Positions 23,707-33,242 of a DNA stretch of 49,176 nucleotides are shown here, in pieces. This DNA is from Alphaproteobacteria bacterium. Lineage in GTDB: Bacteria; Pseudomonadota; Alphaproteobacteria; GCA-2731375. Positions within the stretch are counted from its first letter, which is position 1. Every line of letters starts with the position of its first letter. Where the stretch lies: the NCBI GenBank assembly GCA_021776235.1, contig JAJFGG010000151.1, forward strand, positions 1 through 49,176, written 5' to 3'. The notes under the pieces are model-generated. The model did no database searches. It was given only the letters and a program-made list of their open reading frames with translations, and had not been told where the DNA came from. The translations under genes were made by a program, and so were the position numbers.

Positions 23707-23974
23707 TCGGTGGACGGCGGATTCATGTTGCGAATGTGGAAGAAGATCTAAATCGAACACACCGTCACTGTAATAAACCGACTGTCTGCTCTTGATCAAC
23801 ACAAGCTTAAATGTCCGTGGGACACTTTCACTGCACCCCAAAAGATGCGTTTCATTGTTTCATGGGCACTGAATTTGAAGTATTGGTCATAGGAAACCGG
23901 TATTTGGAAAAATCATATCAGTCGCCGGAATTACGTCTCAATCACAAAAACCCTTTCGATTTGGATAGCGTAAA

Positions 23975-25093
23975 TTGACTAACCTACGCACCATTATGTT
24001 TTCCATTATTGCATTTTCAGGCGGCCTGATCATTGCTGTGGCGGGGCTGGAAATCGGCCTGCAATTCTGTCCTGTCGAAACGAGCCCTTTCCTCCGTTCC
24101 ATGACGAAGGAGAATTTCGTTCTCCGTGCGGAGCCAGAATCCGATTTCCGTTTTTCTTCAGGCTGGAATTTCGTCAATTCCCATTCGGGTCAATACAACA
24201 ATGACGGCTTCATTAATGGGCAGGACTATACAGTGGATGGAATCCATCCCCTGATCGCTGTGATAGGGGATTCCTACATCGAAGCGAAAATGGTAGAGCA
24301 CACCGAGACCCTCCAGGGACGGCTTGAGCAGCGCTTTCAGGGGGCTGGCCGTGTCTATAGCTTCGCCATGTCGGGGGCACCCCTGAGCCAATATCTTTCA
24401 TGGGCGGCCTACGCGCGCGCCACATATGACGCAGACGCACTGATCATCAACATCGTCGCAAACGACTTCGACGAAAGCCTGGTGGAATACAAACTCCGTG
24501 ACGGTTTTTTCCATTATGCCAGGAACGCTGATGGCTCTTTGCAATTGCGTCTCAGTGAATACCGGCCAACTTTGCTGCATCATATCGCTTTGCGGTCAGC
24601 TCTGGCGCGTTATCTCGCCTTTCATCTGCGCATCAGGGAGACCTGGGCACGGATCCGCGGCATGGCCGCTTCCTCGCATATTGTTGAAATGGAGCGGGCC
24701 GAAATGGTCTCTGACGGCAATAGCCCGCGCCTCACATCCAGTATGGTAATGCTCAGCGCCTTTTTTCGTGACCTATCCATTACGAGTGGCCTGCCACCCG
24801 AAAAGGTATTGTTTGTCGTCGATGGCCACCGTGAAGCCCTGTACGCCGAAACCAAGGATACGGCCTTATCCGACAACTACTTCGGTCACATGCGGCGCGC
24901 TTTTATGAGTATGGCACGCCAAAGGAACTATCCTGTCGTAGACCTTCAAAATGCCTTCGAAACCCAATACCAGAAACACGGCAAGCGTTTCGATTCTGAC
25001 CTGGACCTTCATTGGAGCAGCTATGGGCACAAGGTGGTTTATGAAACGGTCGTCAACTCTGGGTGGCTTGATCAGGTCTTCAAACCTGATTAG
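23975..25093 (+). CDS. SGNH-hydrolase-fold protein, membrane-anchored or secreted
   Basis: The likely start is TTG at 23975, about eight bases after GGAT; an ATG at 23996 would shorten the leader. A hydrophobic N-terminal helix (MFSIIAFSGGLIIAVAGLEI) is an uncleaved signal or anchor. Block I of the SGNH fold is AVIGDSYIEA (catalytic Ser), the third block is INIVANDFDES (Asn), and the Asp-His pair is in DLDLHWSSYGH. Relatives deacylate or acylate polysaccharides and lipids, often as AlgX/AlgJ-like O-acetyl enzymes or esterases. Substrate unknown. The gene follows a 268-base gap in which I see no gene, only a 5-bp palindrome (TGTCC-GTG-GGACA, 23812-23824). It ends two bases before the next frame on the opposite strand. 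Confidence 0.7.
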   Translation: MTNLRTIMFSIIAFSGGLIIAVAGLEIGLQFCPVETSPFLRSMTKENFVLRAEPESDFRFSSGWNFVNSHSGQYNNDGFINGQDYTVDGIHPLIAVIGDSYIEAKMVEHTETLQGRLEQRFQGAGRVYSFAMSGAPLSQYLSWAAYARATYDADALIINIVANDFDESLVEYKLRDGFFHYARNADGSLQLRLSEYRPTLLHHIALRSALARYLAFHLRIRETWARIRGMAASSHIVEMERAEMVSDGNSPRLTSSMVMLSAFFRDLSITSGLPPEKVLFVVDGHREALYAETKDTALSDNYFGHMRRAFMSMARQRNYPVVDLQNAFETQYQKHGKRFDSDLDLHWSSYGHKVVYETVVNSGWLDQVFKPD

Positions 25094-25095
25094 TG

Positions 25096-25346
25096 CTACG
25101 AACCACCTAGTTCAAAAGCTTCGCCATGCAACAGTTGAAGTTGTTTGCTTTCGATGAGTCGATAACGATCGGGTCGAAATACCACGATGGTGCCTGATGG
25201 CGCCATGGCCAGCCGGGCAAGCACCGGCAGTTTGTCGCCGTTTATCTGTGTATGGACCCTTGCAGTAATCCCCCATCCAGGGGTGCGGATGCATACCGAT
25301 GGCAAGCCTGCCGGTGCAGTGTTTTCGCGGCTACGCTTTGCCGGGT
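25096..25346 (-). other. Possible C-terminal gene remnant
   Basis: On the minus strand an open frame ends at 25096 with GTIVVFRPDRYRLIE. This weakly recalls the LVRPD end of FAD-dependent aromatic hydroxylases. No start or flavin-binding part is present, because the crotonase gene takes over at 25347. It could be a remnant or chance. No other gene is visible between the SGNH and crotonase genes. Confidence 0.2.
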
Positions 25347-26120
25347 CTAGCGGCCTTTCCAGTCGGGCGGGCGTTTTTCCGAAAACGCGAGGGGGCCCTC
25401 GATGAAATCCAGGCTGTTGCGCATGTCCGTCACCGATTGATAGTCGGCGGCGATCGCCTCGTCGGCGGAGGCATATCGCTGACCGCGCAAGACCACGTCT
25501 TTCGAGGTGCGGATCGATACCGGCGAGCATTCCGAGATTAACCCCGCCCAACGCCGGGCATTTTCCAAGGCCGTTCCTTCGGGCACCACTTCCGTGACGA
25601 AGCCCAAATCGTAACCTTCCGCTGCCATCACCCGCCGACCGGTCAGGATCATGCCCATGGCCTGCTTCATGGGGATCTGCCGGGACAACCGGTGCAGGCC
25701 ACCGGCCAGGGCGGCCAGGCCGACCCGGGGTTCGGGCAGGGCGAAGAAGGCGTTTTCCGCCGCGATGATGATGTCGCAGGCCAGCGCCACTTCAAAGCCG
25801 CCACCCATGGCCAAGCCGTTGACCGCGGCGATGATCGGTTTCTTCATGTTGAAGCGATGCGCCAGCCCGGCAAAACCGCTGGCCGGCGGCTCGGTCTTTT
25901 TGCCTTCCGCCTGCCATTTCAAATCGTTGCCGGCGGAAAAGGCCCGGTCACCGGCGCCGGTGACGATGGCGACCCATAGATCCGGATCATTCTCGAAATC
26001 GTTGAAGATTTCGTCCAGTTCGAAATGCGACGGTGAATGCAGGGCATTCATCCTCTCGGGCCGGTTCATGGTTACCGTCAGGACATGGCCGTCCCGCTCG
26101 GACAGGCAAAATTCAGGCAT
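25347..26120 (-). CDS. Enoyl-CoA hydratase/isomerase family protein (crotonase)
   Basis: 257 residues preceded by AGGGAGA. Crotonase motifs: LTVTMNRPERMNAL near the start; AFSAGNDLKW, the oxyanion-hole strand; AAVNGLAMGGGFEVALACD, the second oxyanion loop and CoA-binding helix; and ALPEPRVGLAALAGGLHRL. The position that often carries a catalytic Glu has Leu/Ala in AALAGG, so the reaction may be isomerase, hydrolase or decarboxylase rather than classic hydration. The C-terminus FSEKRPPDWKGR is typical. The gene is divergent from the TPP enzyme at 26237, and the 116 bases between could hold promoters for both. It belongs functionally to the catabolic region to its right. Confidence 0.85.
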   Translation of the reverse strand: MPEFCLSERDGHVLTVTMNRPERMNALHSPSHFELDEIFNDFENDPDLWVAIVTGAGDRAFSAGNDLKWQAEGKKTEPPASGFAGLAHRFNMKKPIIAAVNGLAMGGGFEVALACDIIIAAENAFFALPEPRVGLAALAGGLHRLSRQIPMKQAMGMILTGRRVMAAEGYDLGFVTEVVPEGTALENARRWAGLISECSPVSIRTSKDVVLRGQRYASADEAIAADYQSVTDMRNSLDFIEGPLAFSEKRPPDWKGR

Positions 26121-26236
26121 AATCTAGGTCTCCCTCTACATTTTTTCACATTCCAGCGCCATCCTTCCCTAAAATGCCCCATTTGGCCAGCCAGGGTGTA
26201 GGCTAGGCGCGAACAAAGCATAAAAAGGGGTAGGTT

Positions 26237-27931
26237 ATGACGGACCAGGGGAACCAGGAAAGTGCCGCACCGGTGAAGGCTTCGGATCTTTTCATTCGTT
26301 GTCTGGAGGCCGAAGGTGTCAGCCATATCTTTGGCGTGCCCGGCGAAGAGAACGCCGATATGATGATTTCGTTGATGGACAGTTCGATCGATTTCGTACT
26401 CTGCCGTCATGAACAGGCCGCCGCCTTCATGGCCGATACCTATGGCCGCCTGACCGGCCGGCCCGGCGTTTGCCTGGCGACCCTGGGCCCGGGCGCGACC
26501 AACCTGGTCACCGGCGTTGCCGACGCCAATATGGACCGCTCGCCGTTGGTTGCCATTATCGGCCAGGCGTCGACCTCGCGCCTGCACAAGGAAAGCCATC
26601 AGAACATGGATGCCATCGCCATGTTCCGGCCCATTTCGAAATGGGCCCATTCCATTGGCAATGCCAGGACCATTCCCGAAGTGGTCCGCAAGGCATTCAA
26701 GGTGGCGACCACCGAGAAACCCGGCGCCACGGTGATCGAACTGCCGGAGGACCTGGCGAAGGTACAATTGACTTCGGCCCCCATGCCGGTGGACGTGACC
26801 CGCCGCCCGGCCGCTGATCACAAGGCCGTGTCCCGTGCGGTTGAGTTGATCGCTGCCGCCAAGACGCCGTTGATCCTGGCCGGTAACGGTACGGTGCGCA
26901 AACGGGCCTCGGCGCAGCTTCGGCGTCTGGCGCGGAAAAGCGGCATTGGTGTCGTCAACACCTTCATGGGCAAGGGCGCCGTGTCTTTGGACGATCCCCA
27001 TTGCCTGTTCACCATCGGTTTGCAGGGCCGGGATCATATCACCGCCGCCTTCGAAGAGGCGGACCTGGTCGTCGCGATCGGCTACGACCTGGTGGAATAC
27101 GGACCCGGTTTCTGGAATGCCAAGGGCGATAAGACGATCATTCATATCGACTTTGAACCGGCCGAAATCGATACCGACTTCCCCGTCGCGGTCGATGTGG
27201 TCGGCGATATCGCCGATGCCCTTTGGCAGATGAACGAACTTCTGAACAAGCGCTTCGAGGACAAGCTGCCCTTGTTCGATATTGCCGGACGGGCGGCTTT
27301 GCGCGCGACAATTTCCGCCGATCTGACCGGCGAGGCGGAGGATACCGCCTTTCCCATGAAGCCGCAGACTGTCGTGAATGATGTTCGCGGTGCTCTGGGC
27401 CCCGCAGACATCATGCTGTCGGACGTGGGCGCCCACAAGATGTGGGTCTCGCGCTATTATCAATGTTACGAGCCAAATACCTGCCTGATCTCCAATGGTT
27501 TCTGTTCCATGGGCTTTGCTTTGCCCGGGGCGATTGGCGCCAAGATCGCCCATCCGGACCGCAAGGTCGGATTTATCTGCGGCGACGCCGGCTTTCTGAT
27601 GAACGTCCAGGATCTGGAGACCGCGGTGCGCCGAAAGATCAATTTTGTCTGTGTCATCCTGGTCGATGGCGAATACGGCCTGATCAAATGGAAGCAGCAG
27701 AACCAGTTTGACGGTACCCATTCCGATCTGGCTTTCACCAATCCGGATTTTGAGCTGCTGGCGAAATCTTTTGGCATGTGGGGCCGGCATCTGGACGGAG
27801 CCGGGCAATTGCGTGGCGCCCTGGACGAGGCGTTTCAACAGACCGGACCGGCGCTGATCGCGGTGCCGGTGGATTACGGCGAGAACATGAAACTGACCCA
27901 GCGCCTGGGCAATCTGGTCGAAGCCATCTGA
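26237..27931 (+). CDS. Thiamine-diphosphate enzyme, acetolactate-synthase-like large subunit
   Basis: 564 residues after the ribosome site AGGGGTAGG. The N-terminal PYR domain has IFGVPGEENADMM and Glu59 in CRHEQAAAFMADTYGR, the Glu that activates TPP. The C-terminal PP domain has the TPP/Mg2+ motif beginning ICGDAGFLMNVQDLETAVRR, followed by VDGEYGLIKWKQQNQF. Overall it is closest to catabolic (AlsS-type) acetolactate synthases and their relatives, which join two pyruvates or carry out other 2-oxoacid decarboxylations. No small regulatory subunit is adjacent. Oxalyl-CoA decarboxylase was considered because CaiB genes lie nearby, but the motifs fit AlsS-type proteins better. The true substrate is open. 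Confidence 0.8.
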   Translation: MTDQGNQESAAPVKASDLFIRCLEAEGVSHIFGVPGEENADMMISLMDSSIDFVLCRHEQAAAFMADTYGRLTGRPGVCLATLGPGATNLVTGVADANMDRSPLVAIIGQASTSRLHKESHQNMDAIAMFRPISKWAHSIGNARTIPEVVRKAFKVATTEKPGATVIELPEDLAKVQLTSAPMPVDVTRRPAADHKAVSRAVELIAAAKTPLILAGNGTVRKRASAQLRRLARKSGIGVVNTFMGKGAVSLDDPHCLFTIGLQGRDHITAAFEEADLVVAIGYDLVEYGPGFWNAKGDKTIIHIDFEPAEIDTDFPVAVDVVGDIADALWQMNELLNKRFEDKLPLFDIAGRAALRATISADLTGEAEDTAFPMKPQTVVNDVRGALGPADIMLSDVGAHKMWVSRYYQCYEPNTCLISNGFCSMGFALPGAIGAKIAHPDRKVGFICGDAGFLMNVQDLETAVRRKINFVCVILVDGEYGLIKWKQQNQFDGTHSDLAFTNPDFELLAKSFGMWGRHLDGAGQLRGALDEAFQQTGPALIAVPVDYGENMKLTQRLGNLVEAI

Positions 27932-27977
27932 GCCGGCCGGATTGATCGACCCGAGGCACTAGTGGAGGAATAGAGAC

Positions 27978-28808
27978 ATGGCATTGCGGGACACCGAAGA
28001 CCGGATTGCTGCCAACAGTACAGCCAACGATCTGGCGGACGCCAGCGCGGCCCATGTGCGCGGCCTGATCCGCAAGGGCGAGATCACCGGCCAGACGGGG
28101 GGCATGGCATTGGGACAGATGCAGGGCAACCTGGCCATTCTGCCGGCCGACCTGGCCCTGGACTTTGCCCGCTATTGTCAGCGCAATCCGAAACCTTGCC
28201 CCCTGGTGGGCGTATCCGATACGGGCGACCCCATGCTGCCGACATTGGGCGTGGATATCGATATTCGCAGCGACGTCTCCAGCTATAATATTTACCGGGA
28301 CGGAGCGCTGGCGGATAGCGTCAACGATATCAGCGATTTGTGGCGGGATGATCTGGTCACATTCGTCCTGGGTTGTTCGTTTTCCTTTGAGGAGGCTTTA
28401 CTGGCCGACGGCGTGCCGTTGCGCCATTTGGAAGCCGACTATCTGGTGCCCATGTACCGCAGCAATATCGCCACCACACCGGCGGGACCATTTGCCGGCC
28501 CGGTCGTGGTGTCCATGCGCCCCATGCCCGTTTCGGAGGCTATCCGCGCGGTCGAGGTCACGGCCCGCTTTCCCATGATGCACGGCACCCCGGTGCATAT
28601 GGGCGATCCCGCCGGAATCGGTATTGCCGATATCGACAATCCCGATTGGGGTGACGTGCCGGAGATCCGGGCCGGTGAAATTCCCGTGTTCTGGGCCTGC
28701 GGCGTAACACCGCAAGCCGCCGTCCAGGCCGCCAAGCCAGCCCTCTGCATCACCCACACGCCGGGCTCCATGCTCATTACCGATCTGCCCAGCGGGCGTC
28801 CGGCCTAG
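27978..28808 (+). CDS. Putative hydro-lyase, DUF1445 (YcsI/UPF0317) family
   Basis: 276 residues with a GGAGGAA ribosome site. Family signatures include [20 protein letters not shown], then [56 protein letters not shown], and [13 protein letters not shown] at the C-terminus. Members of this family are described as putative hydro-lyases, and some relatives act as D-glutamate cyclases. It lies 46 bases after the TPP enzyme and 40 before a crotonase, as part of a co-directional run. With gamma-glutamyltransferase and tartrate dehydratase homologues downstream, a role with hydroxy- or amino-dicarboxylates is plausible but unproven. Confidence 0.85.
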   Translation: MALRDTEDRIAANSTANDLADASAAHVRGLIRKGEITGQTGGMALGQMQGNLAILPADLALDFARYCQRNPKPCPLVGVSDTGDPMLPTLGVDIDIRSDVSSYNIYRDGALADSVNDISDLWRDDLVTFVLGCSFSFEEALLADGVPLRHLEADYLVPMYRSNIATTPAGPFAGPVVVSMRPMPVSEAIRAVEVTARFPMMHGTPVHMGDPAGIGIADIDNPDWGDVPEIRAGEIPVFWACGVTPQAAVQAAKPALCITHTPGSMLITDLPSGRPA

Positions 28809-28848
28809 TCAGACGGGCCCGGCAATCATTCAGGAGAGGACACCAATA

Positions 28849-29622
28849 ATGCAGACAGAGATCATCCGTTGCGAAATCAACGACCACATTGCCCTGGTGA
28901 CCATGGACAATCCTCCGGTGAATGCGCAGGACCAGAAATTCCATGAAGAGATGATGCTCGTCTTTGATACCATTTCGGATATGGACGAGGTGCGCGTCGC
29001 GGTATTGACCGGAGCGGGAAAAATCTTTTCGGCCGGCGCCAATATCAAGAACAAAGCGGGCGAGGAGAGGGGGCCGGGGGATGCCTGGCAACATAACCGC
29101 CGGGCCCGGGAATGCTTTCATGCCATAATGGAGTGCCGCAAGCCGGTGATCGGCGCCATCAACGGCGCGGCCCTGGGCGCCGGTCTGGCGGTGGCGGCCA
29201 GCTGCGATATCCTCGTTGCCTCGGAAAAGGCCTCTCTGGGTCTGCCGGAAATCGATGTCGGCCTGATGGGCGGCGGGCGTCACGCCATGCGCCTGTTCCC
29301 GCATTCCCTGGTCCGGCGGGTCATGCTGACCGGTTATCGGGTGCCGGGCCCTGAATTGTACCGCCTTGGCATTGTCGAGGCCTGCGTCCCGCCGGACGAA
29401 CTGATGCCTTGGGCCATGGATCTGGCGCGGACCATCGCGGCGAAAAGCCCCGTCGCCTCGCGCATCGCCAAACATGCCTTGAACACGATCGAGGAGATGA
29501 GCCTGCGGGACGGTTATCGCTTTGAGCAGAACATGACCTACGATTTATCGTCCTATGAAGACTCCAAGGAGGCGATGTTGGCCTTTGCCGAAAAACGCCC
29601 GCCCGTCTTCAAGGGCCGCTAG
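28849..29622 (+). CDS. Enoyl-CoA hydratase/isomerase family protein (crotonase)
   Basis: 257 residues with the ribosome site GGAGAGGA. Motifs: ALVTMDNPPVNAQ, KIFSAGANIKN (oxyanion strand), IGAINGAALGAGLAVAASCD (second oxyanion loop), and LGLPEIDVGLMGGGRHAMRL, where Glu is replaced by Met/Gly at the usual acid-base position. It ends FAEKRPPVFKGR, similar to the crotonase at 25347, so the two are paralogues of one enzyme type. It acts on an acyl-CoA in the cytoplasm. It lies 11 bases before the gamma-glutamyltransferase gene. Confidence 0.85.
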   Translation: MQTEIIRCEINDHIALVTMDNPPVNAQDQKFHEEMMLVFDTISDMDEVRVAVLTGAGKIFSAGANIKNKAGEERGPGDAWQHNRRARECFHAIMECRKPVIGAINGAALGAGLAVAASCDILVASEKASLGLPEIDVGLMGGGRHAMRLFPHSLVRRVMLTGYRVPGPELYRLGIVEACVPPDELMPWAMDLARTIAAKSPVASRIAKHALNTIEEMSLRDGYRFEQNMTYDLSSYEDSKEAMLAFAEKRPPVFKGR

Positions 29623-29633
29623 GGAGTTACGCC

Positions 29634-31346
29634 ATGCAACCGCCTGCTTCTTTTATGGATGCCTATCGTCCGTCTTTGCGCGGCCATCGTCACATGATCG
29701 CCGCCGGTCATTATCTGGCGGCCCAGGCTGGTTTTCAGATCATGGAGGCCGGCGGCAACGCCATTGATGGCGGGGTCGCAGCCGGCATGGCCTTGGGGGT
29801 TGTGCAGAGCGAACTGGTCGGCGTGGCGGGCGTGGCGCCGATCATTATCTATCTGGCGGAAGAAGACCGCGTCGTGACCATATCCGGGCTGGGCACGTGG
29901 CCCCAGGCAACGGACCCGGCATTCTTTACCAGGGAATATCCCGACAGCGTGCCCGAAGGTATCCTGCGTTGCATCGTTCCGGCTGCGCCGGCGGCCTGGA
30001 TCATGGCCCTGGAACGCTATGGCAGCATGACGTTTGGTGAGGTCGCCGCGGCGGCCATCCGCCTGGCCCGGGACGGCTTTGCCATGTATCCCCTGATGGC
30101 CGAACTATTGGCGGAGAAGGCCGAAAAATACGCCCGCTGGCCGGCCAGCGCCGAAATCTATTTTCCCGGCGGGCGCTCGCCCGGGGTTGGCGAGATATTC
30201 CGCCAGGTGGATCTGGGCCGCAGCCTGCAATACATGGCTGATTGCGAGGCGGCGGCCGGCGGCGACCGGGCCGCGGGCCTGGGCGCTGCCCGAGACGCCT
30301 TCTACAAGGACGATATTGCCCGGCAAATTGACGCCTACCATCGGGACAACGGCGGCCTGTTGCGCCGGGAAGATCTGGCGGCCTTCGAGGTCGAGGTCGA
30401 AGACGCGCTGTCGGTCGAGGTGGCGGGGACCAGGGTCTACAGTTGCGGCCCCTGGTGCCAGGGCCCGATGCTGTTGCAGATCATGCAATTGCTGCAGGGC
30501 CGGAACCTGCAGGGCATGGGACATAATTCCACCCCCTACATCCATCACGTGACAGAGGCCGTGAAGCTGGCGGTCGCAGACCGGGAACGCTGGTACGGAG
30601 ATCCCCGTTTCACCGATGTGCCCATGCGCTGGCTGCTGTCGGAGGATTACGCGGCCCAGCGCCGGGCCATGATCGATCCCGACAGGGCCTGGCCGGAGAT
30701 GCCACCGTCGGGCGACCCGCACGCGGCCCGGCCCGCGGCCTCGCCGACACCCCTTGATGCCCTGGATACGTCCTATGCCTGTGCCATAGATGCCAAGGGC
30801 AATATATTTTCCGCCACGCCGTCGGATACCTCCTCCGACGCGCCGGTGATACCAGGCCTTGGTTTCGTGCCGTCCTCGCGCGGCTCCCAGTCCCGGCCTG
30901 ATCCAGAGCACCCGGCCTCCATCCTGCCGGGCAAGCGGCCGCGGCTGACCCCCAATCCGGCCATCGCCATTCGCCCGGGCGAATGGGCCTTGCCCCTGGG
31001 CACCCCCGGGGCGGATGTGCAGTGCCAGGCCATGGCCCAGACCCTGTTGAACATGGATGCTTTCGGGATGAACCCGCAACAGGCGGTCGAGGCGCCGCGC
31101 TTTGCCTCGTACTCGTTCCCGCAATCCTTCGCGCCGCATGCCTACCATCCGGGGCTGCTGAAACTGGAAGGCCGCATCGATAGGGACGTTGGCGCGGCTC
31201 TGGCCGGGCTGGGTCATAAAATCGAATGGTGGGGAGAGTGGGAATGGCAGGCCGGCGCCATCTGCACCATTCGCCGGGATCTGCAATCCGGCCTGCTGGA
31301 GGCGGGCGCCGATCCGCGCCGGGCCAGCTACGCCCTGGGGTGGTAG
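29634..31346 (+). CDS. Gamma-glutamyltransferase family protein (Ntn hydrolase)
   Basis: 570 residues with AGGGAG before the ATG. Typical GGT features: MIAAGHYLAAQAGFQIMEAG, GGNAIDGGVAAGMALGV near the N-terminus, and the self-processing site near Thr379 (DTSYACAIDAKGN), where the family has Thr-Thr-His. Here the second Thr is Ser and the His is Tyr. The C-terminal PNPAIAIRPGEWALPLGTPG resembles the family's glycine-rich region. No signal peptide is seen, unlike secreted GGTs, so it probably works in the cytoplasm as an acylase- or amidase-like member. The substrate may not be glutathione. It is followed closely by a tartrate dehydratase gene. Confidence 0.8.
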   Translation: MQPPASFMDAYRPSLRGHRHMIAAGHYLAAQAGFQIMEAGGNAIDGGVAAGMALGVVQSELVGVAGVAPIIIYLAEEDRVVTISGLGTWPQATDPAFFTREYPDSVPEGILRCIVPAAPAAWIMALERYGSMTFGEVAAAAIRLARDGFAMYPLMAELLAEKAEKYARWPASAEIYFPGGRSPGVGEIFRQVDLGRSLQYMADCEAAAGGDRAAGLGAARDAFYKDDIARQIDAYHRDNGGLLRREDLAAFEVEVEDALSVEVAGTRVYSCGPWCQGPMLLQIMQLLQGRNLQGMGHNSTPYIHHVTEAVKLAVADRERWYGDPRFTDVPMRWLLSEDYAAQRRAMIDPDRAWPEMPPSGDPHAARPAASPTPLDALDTSYACAIDAKGNIFSATPSDTSSDAPVIPGLGFVPSSRGSQSRPDPEHPASILPGKRPRLTPNPAIAIRPGEWALPLGTPGADVQCQAMAQTLLNMDAFGMNPQQAVEAPRFASYSFPQSFAPHAYHPGLLKLEGRIDRDVGAALAGLGHKIEWWGEWEWQAGAICTIRRDLQSGLLEAGADPRRASYALGW

Positions 31347-31364
31347 TTTAAGGGTTTTCCGTTC

Positions 31365-32534
31365 ATGCGTATCACAGATATCCGCGAGGCTACGGCTTCC
31401 ATCCGTTCCGATATCCGCAATGCCTATGTGGATTTTTCTCAAATGACCGTTTCAGTTGTCGCCGTGGAGAGCGATGTGACGCGCCATGGCCGTCCCGTCA
31501 CCGGCTATGGCTTCTGTTCCAACGGGCGCTATGCCCAGGGTGGCATTTTGCGGGAACGGCTGATCCCACGCCTGCGGGCGGCGGAACCCGGCGATCTGCT
31601 GGACGTCGAAGGCGGTAATTTTGACCCGCGCAAAATTCGCAACGTCATGCTGGCGAACGAAAAACCCGGCGGCCATGGCGACCGTGCGGTGGCGGCGGGT
31701 GCCTTGGACATGGCGGTATGGGATCTGGTCGCCAAACTGGGGGAACAGCCTCTGTGGCGGCTGTTGTCGGAGCGCTATAACGGCGGCGCCCATGATGACC
31801 AGGTGATGGTCTATCCGGGCGGCGGATATTACTACCCCGGCAAGGGCCTGGATCGATTGCAGGACGAAATGCGCGGCTACCGTGATCAGGGTTACAAGGT
31901 CGTCAAGATGAAGATCGGCGCCGTGCCCCTGGACGAGGATCTGCCCCGGATCGAGGCGGTGACGGCATTGCTTGGCGGCGGCGGCGATCTGGCTGTGGAC
32001 GCCAATGGCCGTTTTGATCTGGCGACGGCCCTGGCCTATGGCCGGGCCATGAGCCCTTTTGGATTGTTCTGGTTCGAGGAACCCGGTGATCCGCTCGACT
32101 ATGCGTTGAATGCGGAACTGGCGGCGCAGTATCCCGGCGCCCTGGCCACCGGCGAAAACCTGTTTTCCTTACAGGACGCCCGCAATTTGATCCGCCACGG
32201 CGGCATGCGCCCTGACCGCGACTGGATCCAGGTCGACCCGGCCTTGAGCTATGGGCTTACCGAATATCTCGATATTATCGAAATGGCTGAAACCATGGGC
32301 TGGTCGCGGCGGCGGTTTATTCCCCATGGCGGCCATCAATTGGCGCTTGGTTTGGCGGCGGGCCTGCAACTGGGCGGCTCGGAATCCTATCCCGGCGTCT
32401 TCCAACCCTTCGGCGGCTTCGCAGATGATACGGTGATTGAAGACGGCCTGGCGCGACCCGGCGAACATATTGGCATCGGCATGGAAGCCAAGGCCACGAT
32501 GTTCGCCGAGATCCAACGTCTGGTGGGAGGCTGA
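31365..32534 (+). CDS. tarD: D(-)-tartrate dehydratase, enolase superfamily
   Basis: 389 residues. The sequence closely follows the tartrate dehydratase subgroup of the mandelate racemase family: RNAYVDFSQMT, NGRYAQGGILRERL, NEKPGGHGDRAVA with Lys100, GGYYYPGKGL, VVKMKIG with acid-base Lys183, metal ligands in LAVDANGRFD, FEEPGDPLDYAL and ATGENLFS, and the catalytic His region IPHGGHQLALGLAAG. These enzymes dehydrate D-tartrate to oxaloacetate. I recognise it from family memory, not a database search. It starts 18 bases after the GGT-like gene and ends 3 bases before the HAD gene, so it sits mid-operon. Confidence 0.85.
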   Translation: MRITDIREATASIRSDIRNAYVDFSQMTVSVVAVESDVTRHGRPVTGYGFCSNGRYAQGGILRERLIPRLRAAEPGDLLDVEGGNFDPRKIRNVMLANEKPGGHGDRAVAAGALDMAVWDLVAKLGEQPLWRLLSERYNGGAHDDQVMVYPGGGYYYPGKGLDRLQDEMRGYRDQGYKVVKMKIGAVPLDEDLPRIEAVTALLGGGGDLAVDANGRFDLATALAYGRAMSPFGLFWFEEPGDPLDYALNAELAAQYPGALATGENLFSLQDARNLIRHGGMRPDRDWIQVDPALSYGLTEYLDIIEMAETMGWSRRRFIPHGGHQLALGLAAGLQLGGSESYPGVFQPFGGFADDTVIEDGLARPGEHIGIGMEAKATMFAEIQRLVGG

Positions 32535-32537
32535 ACC

Positions 32538-33242
32538 ATGGTAAACCGGGATGTCCTGCGGGCCGAGATCAAGGCGCTGGTCTTTGATCAATACGGCACC
32601 GTTGTCGATATGCAGGGCGGTTTGACCGCCGCCGTCACGGATTTCCTGAAGGACAAGGGCTGGGACGGCGAGCCGCACCGTTTTGTGACCTGGTGGCGGC
32701 GGACCCATTTCGAGAATTCCATGATCGATTCCCTGTGCCAGGGGTCCCATACGCCCTACCGCGAGATTGGCCAGCAGGCGGTTTCCTATGTCATGGATCG
32801 ATGTGGATTTAGCTACAGCGCCGACGAGGCCGCCTGGCTGGTCAGCGAGATCGAGCGCCTGAAACCGTTTCCCGAAGTGATCGAGGCGCTGGGGCGATTG
32901 GCGGTCACATACAAATTGGCGATCCTTTCCAATGGCGACGTGGATATGCTCGATGCCGCCAAGCCGCATATTGGTTTTCCCTTCGACCATGTCATTTCGG
33001 TTCAGGCGGCGGGCCATTTTAAACCCCACCTGAGCACCTACACCAAGGCGGGAGAAATTATCGGCTTGGCGCCGGAAAACATGCTGTTCGTCGCCAACCA
33101 CGCCTTTGATTGCATCGGCGCAAAGTCCTGTGGCATACGTACGGCCTTCATTGACCGGCGCAAACGGCCCTTTGGTCACACGCTGCACCAACCAGATTTA
33201 GTCGTTGCCGATTTTAAGGAGCTTGCCGATGTCCTCTGCTGA
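32538..33242 (+). CDS. HAD-family hydrolase, haloacid dehalogenase type II-like
   Basis: 234 residues with GGGAGG before the ATG. The nucleophile is in LVFDQYGTVVD (FDxYGT as in L-2-haloacid dehalogenases), motif II is AILSNGD, and the motif III Lys is in GHFKPHLSTY. Where true dehalogenases have SSNAWD, this protein has VANHAFD, so it may be a phosphatase or act on another substrate. The operon with tartrate dehydratase and a CoA transferase suggests a hydroxyacid pathway. The following CoA-transferase start lies within its last codons. Confidence 0.8.
   Translation: MVNRDVLRAEIKALVFDQYGTVVDMQGGLTAAVTDFLKDKGWDGEPHRFVTWWRRTHFENSMIDSLCQGSHTPYREIGQQAVSYVMDRCGFSYSADEAAWLVSEIERLKPFPEVIEALGRLAVTYKLAILSNGDVDMLDAAKPHIGFPFDHVISVQAAGHFKPHLSTYTKAGEIIGLAPENMLFVANHAFDCIGAKSCGIRTAFIDRRKRPFGHTLHQPDLVVADFKELADVLC

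Noticed and set aside
26078-27838. Long minus-strand open frame (586 codons)
   Set aside because: It lies opposite the TPP enzyme, whose plus-strand translation has complete cofactor motifs; the minus frame has none.
26237-27931. Oxalyl-CoA decarboxylase, because CaiB genes lie nearby
   Set aside because: The GDAGFLMN and following motifs fit acetolactate-synthase-like enzymes.
30105-31442. Minus-strand open frame of 445 codons
   Set aside because: Shadow of the GGT-like gene in GC-rich DNA; no recognisable motifs.
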